A stretch of 6,420 nucleotides of DNA from contig DASYCO010000022.1 of NCBI GenBank assembly GCA_036500145.1, positions 1 to 6,420 on the forward strand, given 5' to 3'. Below the pieces are notes generated by a model, which was given only the letters and a program-made list of their open reading frames with translations, was not told where the DNA came from and did no database searches. The DNA comes from CAMAVH01 sp036500145. GTDB taxonomy: Bacteria; Pseudomonadota; Alphaproteobacteria; SMXQ01. This document shows, one piece after another, positions 6,201 to 6,420 of this stretch. Every line of letters begins with the position of its first letter. Position 1 is the stretch's first letter. Both the position numbers and the translations under genes were made by a program.

Positions 6201-6277
6201 GAAATCGGCCCCCTTCATCATCAAAAGCATGCAAAGAAACGCGCGCTTATCGAGGTGCGGATCACATATCTCCTGCC

Positions 6278-6313
6278 GAAACGAAAACGGCGGCACCCTG
6301 GGGTGCCGCCGTT
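6278..6313 (-). terminator. Strong intrinsic terminator after the dienelactone hydrolase-like gene
   Basis: AACGGCGGCACC (6286-6297) and GGTGCCGCCGTT (6302-6313) form a perfect 12-bp stem with a 4-base loop. On the minus strand the stem is followed by TTTTCGTTT (6279-6287, overlapping the stem base). It begins 32 bases past the TAA of the gene at the right edge and isolates that gene from the oxygenase promoter. Confidence 0.85.
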
Positions 6314-6345
6314 CTTGCAGGCGCGGTTCGCTGGGAGCGTCGGGG

Positions 6346-6420
6346 TTAGCCGATGTTCTTGGCGAGGAAGTCGATGGTGCGCTGGCGGGCGAGCTTGGCC
6401 GAGGCCTCGTGGTAGCTGCC
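6346..6420 (-). CDS. C-terminal end of a dienelactone hydrolase family protein (N-terminus beyond window)
   Basis: The last 24 codons of a minus-strand gene end at TAA (6346-6348). The peptide, read GSYHEASAKLARQRTIDF then LAKNIG, resembles the C-terminus of alpha/beta-hydrolase fold dienelactone hydrolases, which typically end in YHEAAA-x-A-W-x-RT-xx-F-xxx-L. In that family the nearby His of the Cys-Asp-His triad lies just before this segment, out of view. Such enzymes open lactones made after aromatic ring cleavage, which fits the neighbouring oxygenase. A terminator directly downstream confirms that this is a real gene end. The family call rests on a short tail, so moderate confidence. Confidence 0.65.
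   Translation of the reverse strand, partial: GSYHEASAKLARQRTIDFLAKNIG

Noticed and set aside
6068..6349. 93-codon plus-strand open frame as a divergent gene
   Set aside because: It runs through the oxygenase promoter, both operators and the terminator hairpin, and its product resembles no family.

Overview
This is a high-GC bacterial window in which every supportable gene lies on the minus strand, so the locus is read from right to left. The gene mix suggests a metabolically versatile soil or water alphaproteobacterium (Rhizobiales or Rhodospirillales type): a phthalate-dioxygenase-like Rieske oxygenase, a dienelactone-hydrolase-like tail and several separate periplasmic binding proteins. 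The taxonomy is inferred from style only; no rRNA or other marker gene is present.

Layout in transcription order: (1) the last 24 codons of a dienelactone hydrolase-like enzyme (6346-6420), closed by a strong intrinsic terminator (6286-6313). (2) A 334-base, partly AT-rich control region with a consensus-like promoter (TTGACA at 6195-6200) and two 15-bp GTTC-N7-GAAC palindromes over and just after the expected transcription start. (3) A complete Rieske [2Fe-2S] ring-hydroxylating oxygenase alpha subunit (4851-6011). (4) Two different periplasmic solute-binding proteins in tandem (3531-4649 and 2383-3471), ending at a second intrinsic terminator (2315-2338). (5) A 12-TM-type MFS exporter-like protein (1054-2292). 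(6) A 216-base gap with a possible promoter and stem-loops, then the first 279 codons of an NMT1/THI5-type binding protein that runs off the left edge.

Working model (inference): an oxygenase attacks an aromatic or related ring compound, two binding proteins capture the compound or its relatives in the periplasm, and the MFS protein moves a substrate or product across the inner membrane. The oxygenase and the two binding proteins probably form one repressor-controlled transcript. No ABC permease, ATPase, oxygenase reductase or ferredoxin, or regulator gene lies in the window, so the partners are either outside it or encoded elsewhere. The most interesting points are the paired operators on the oxygenase promoter and the three unrelated binding proteins without any transporter core. 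I found no CRISPR array, insertion sequence, tRNA or rRNA.
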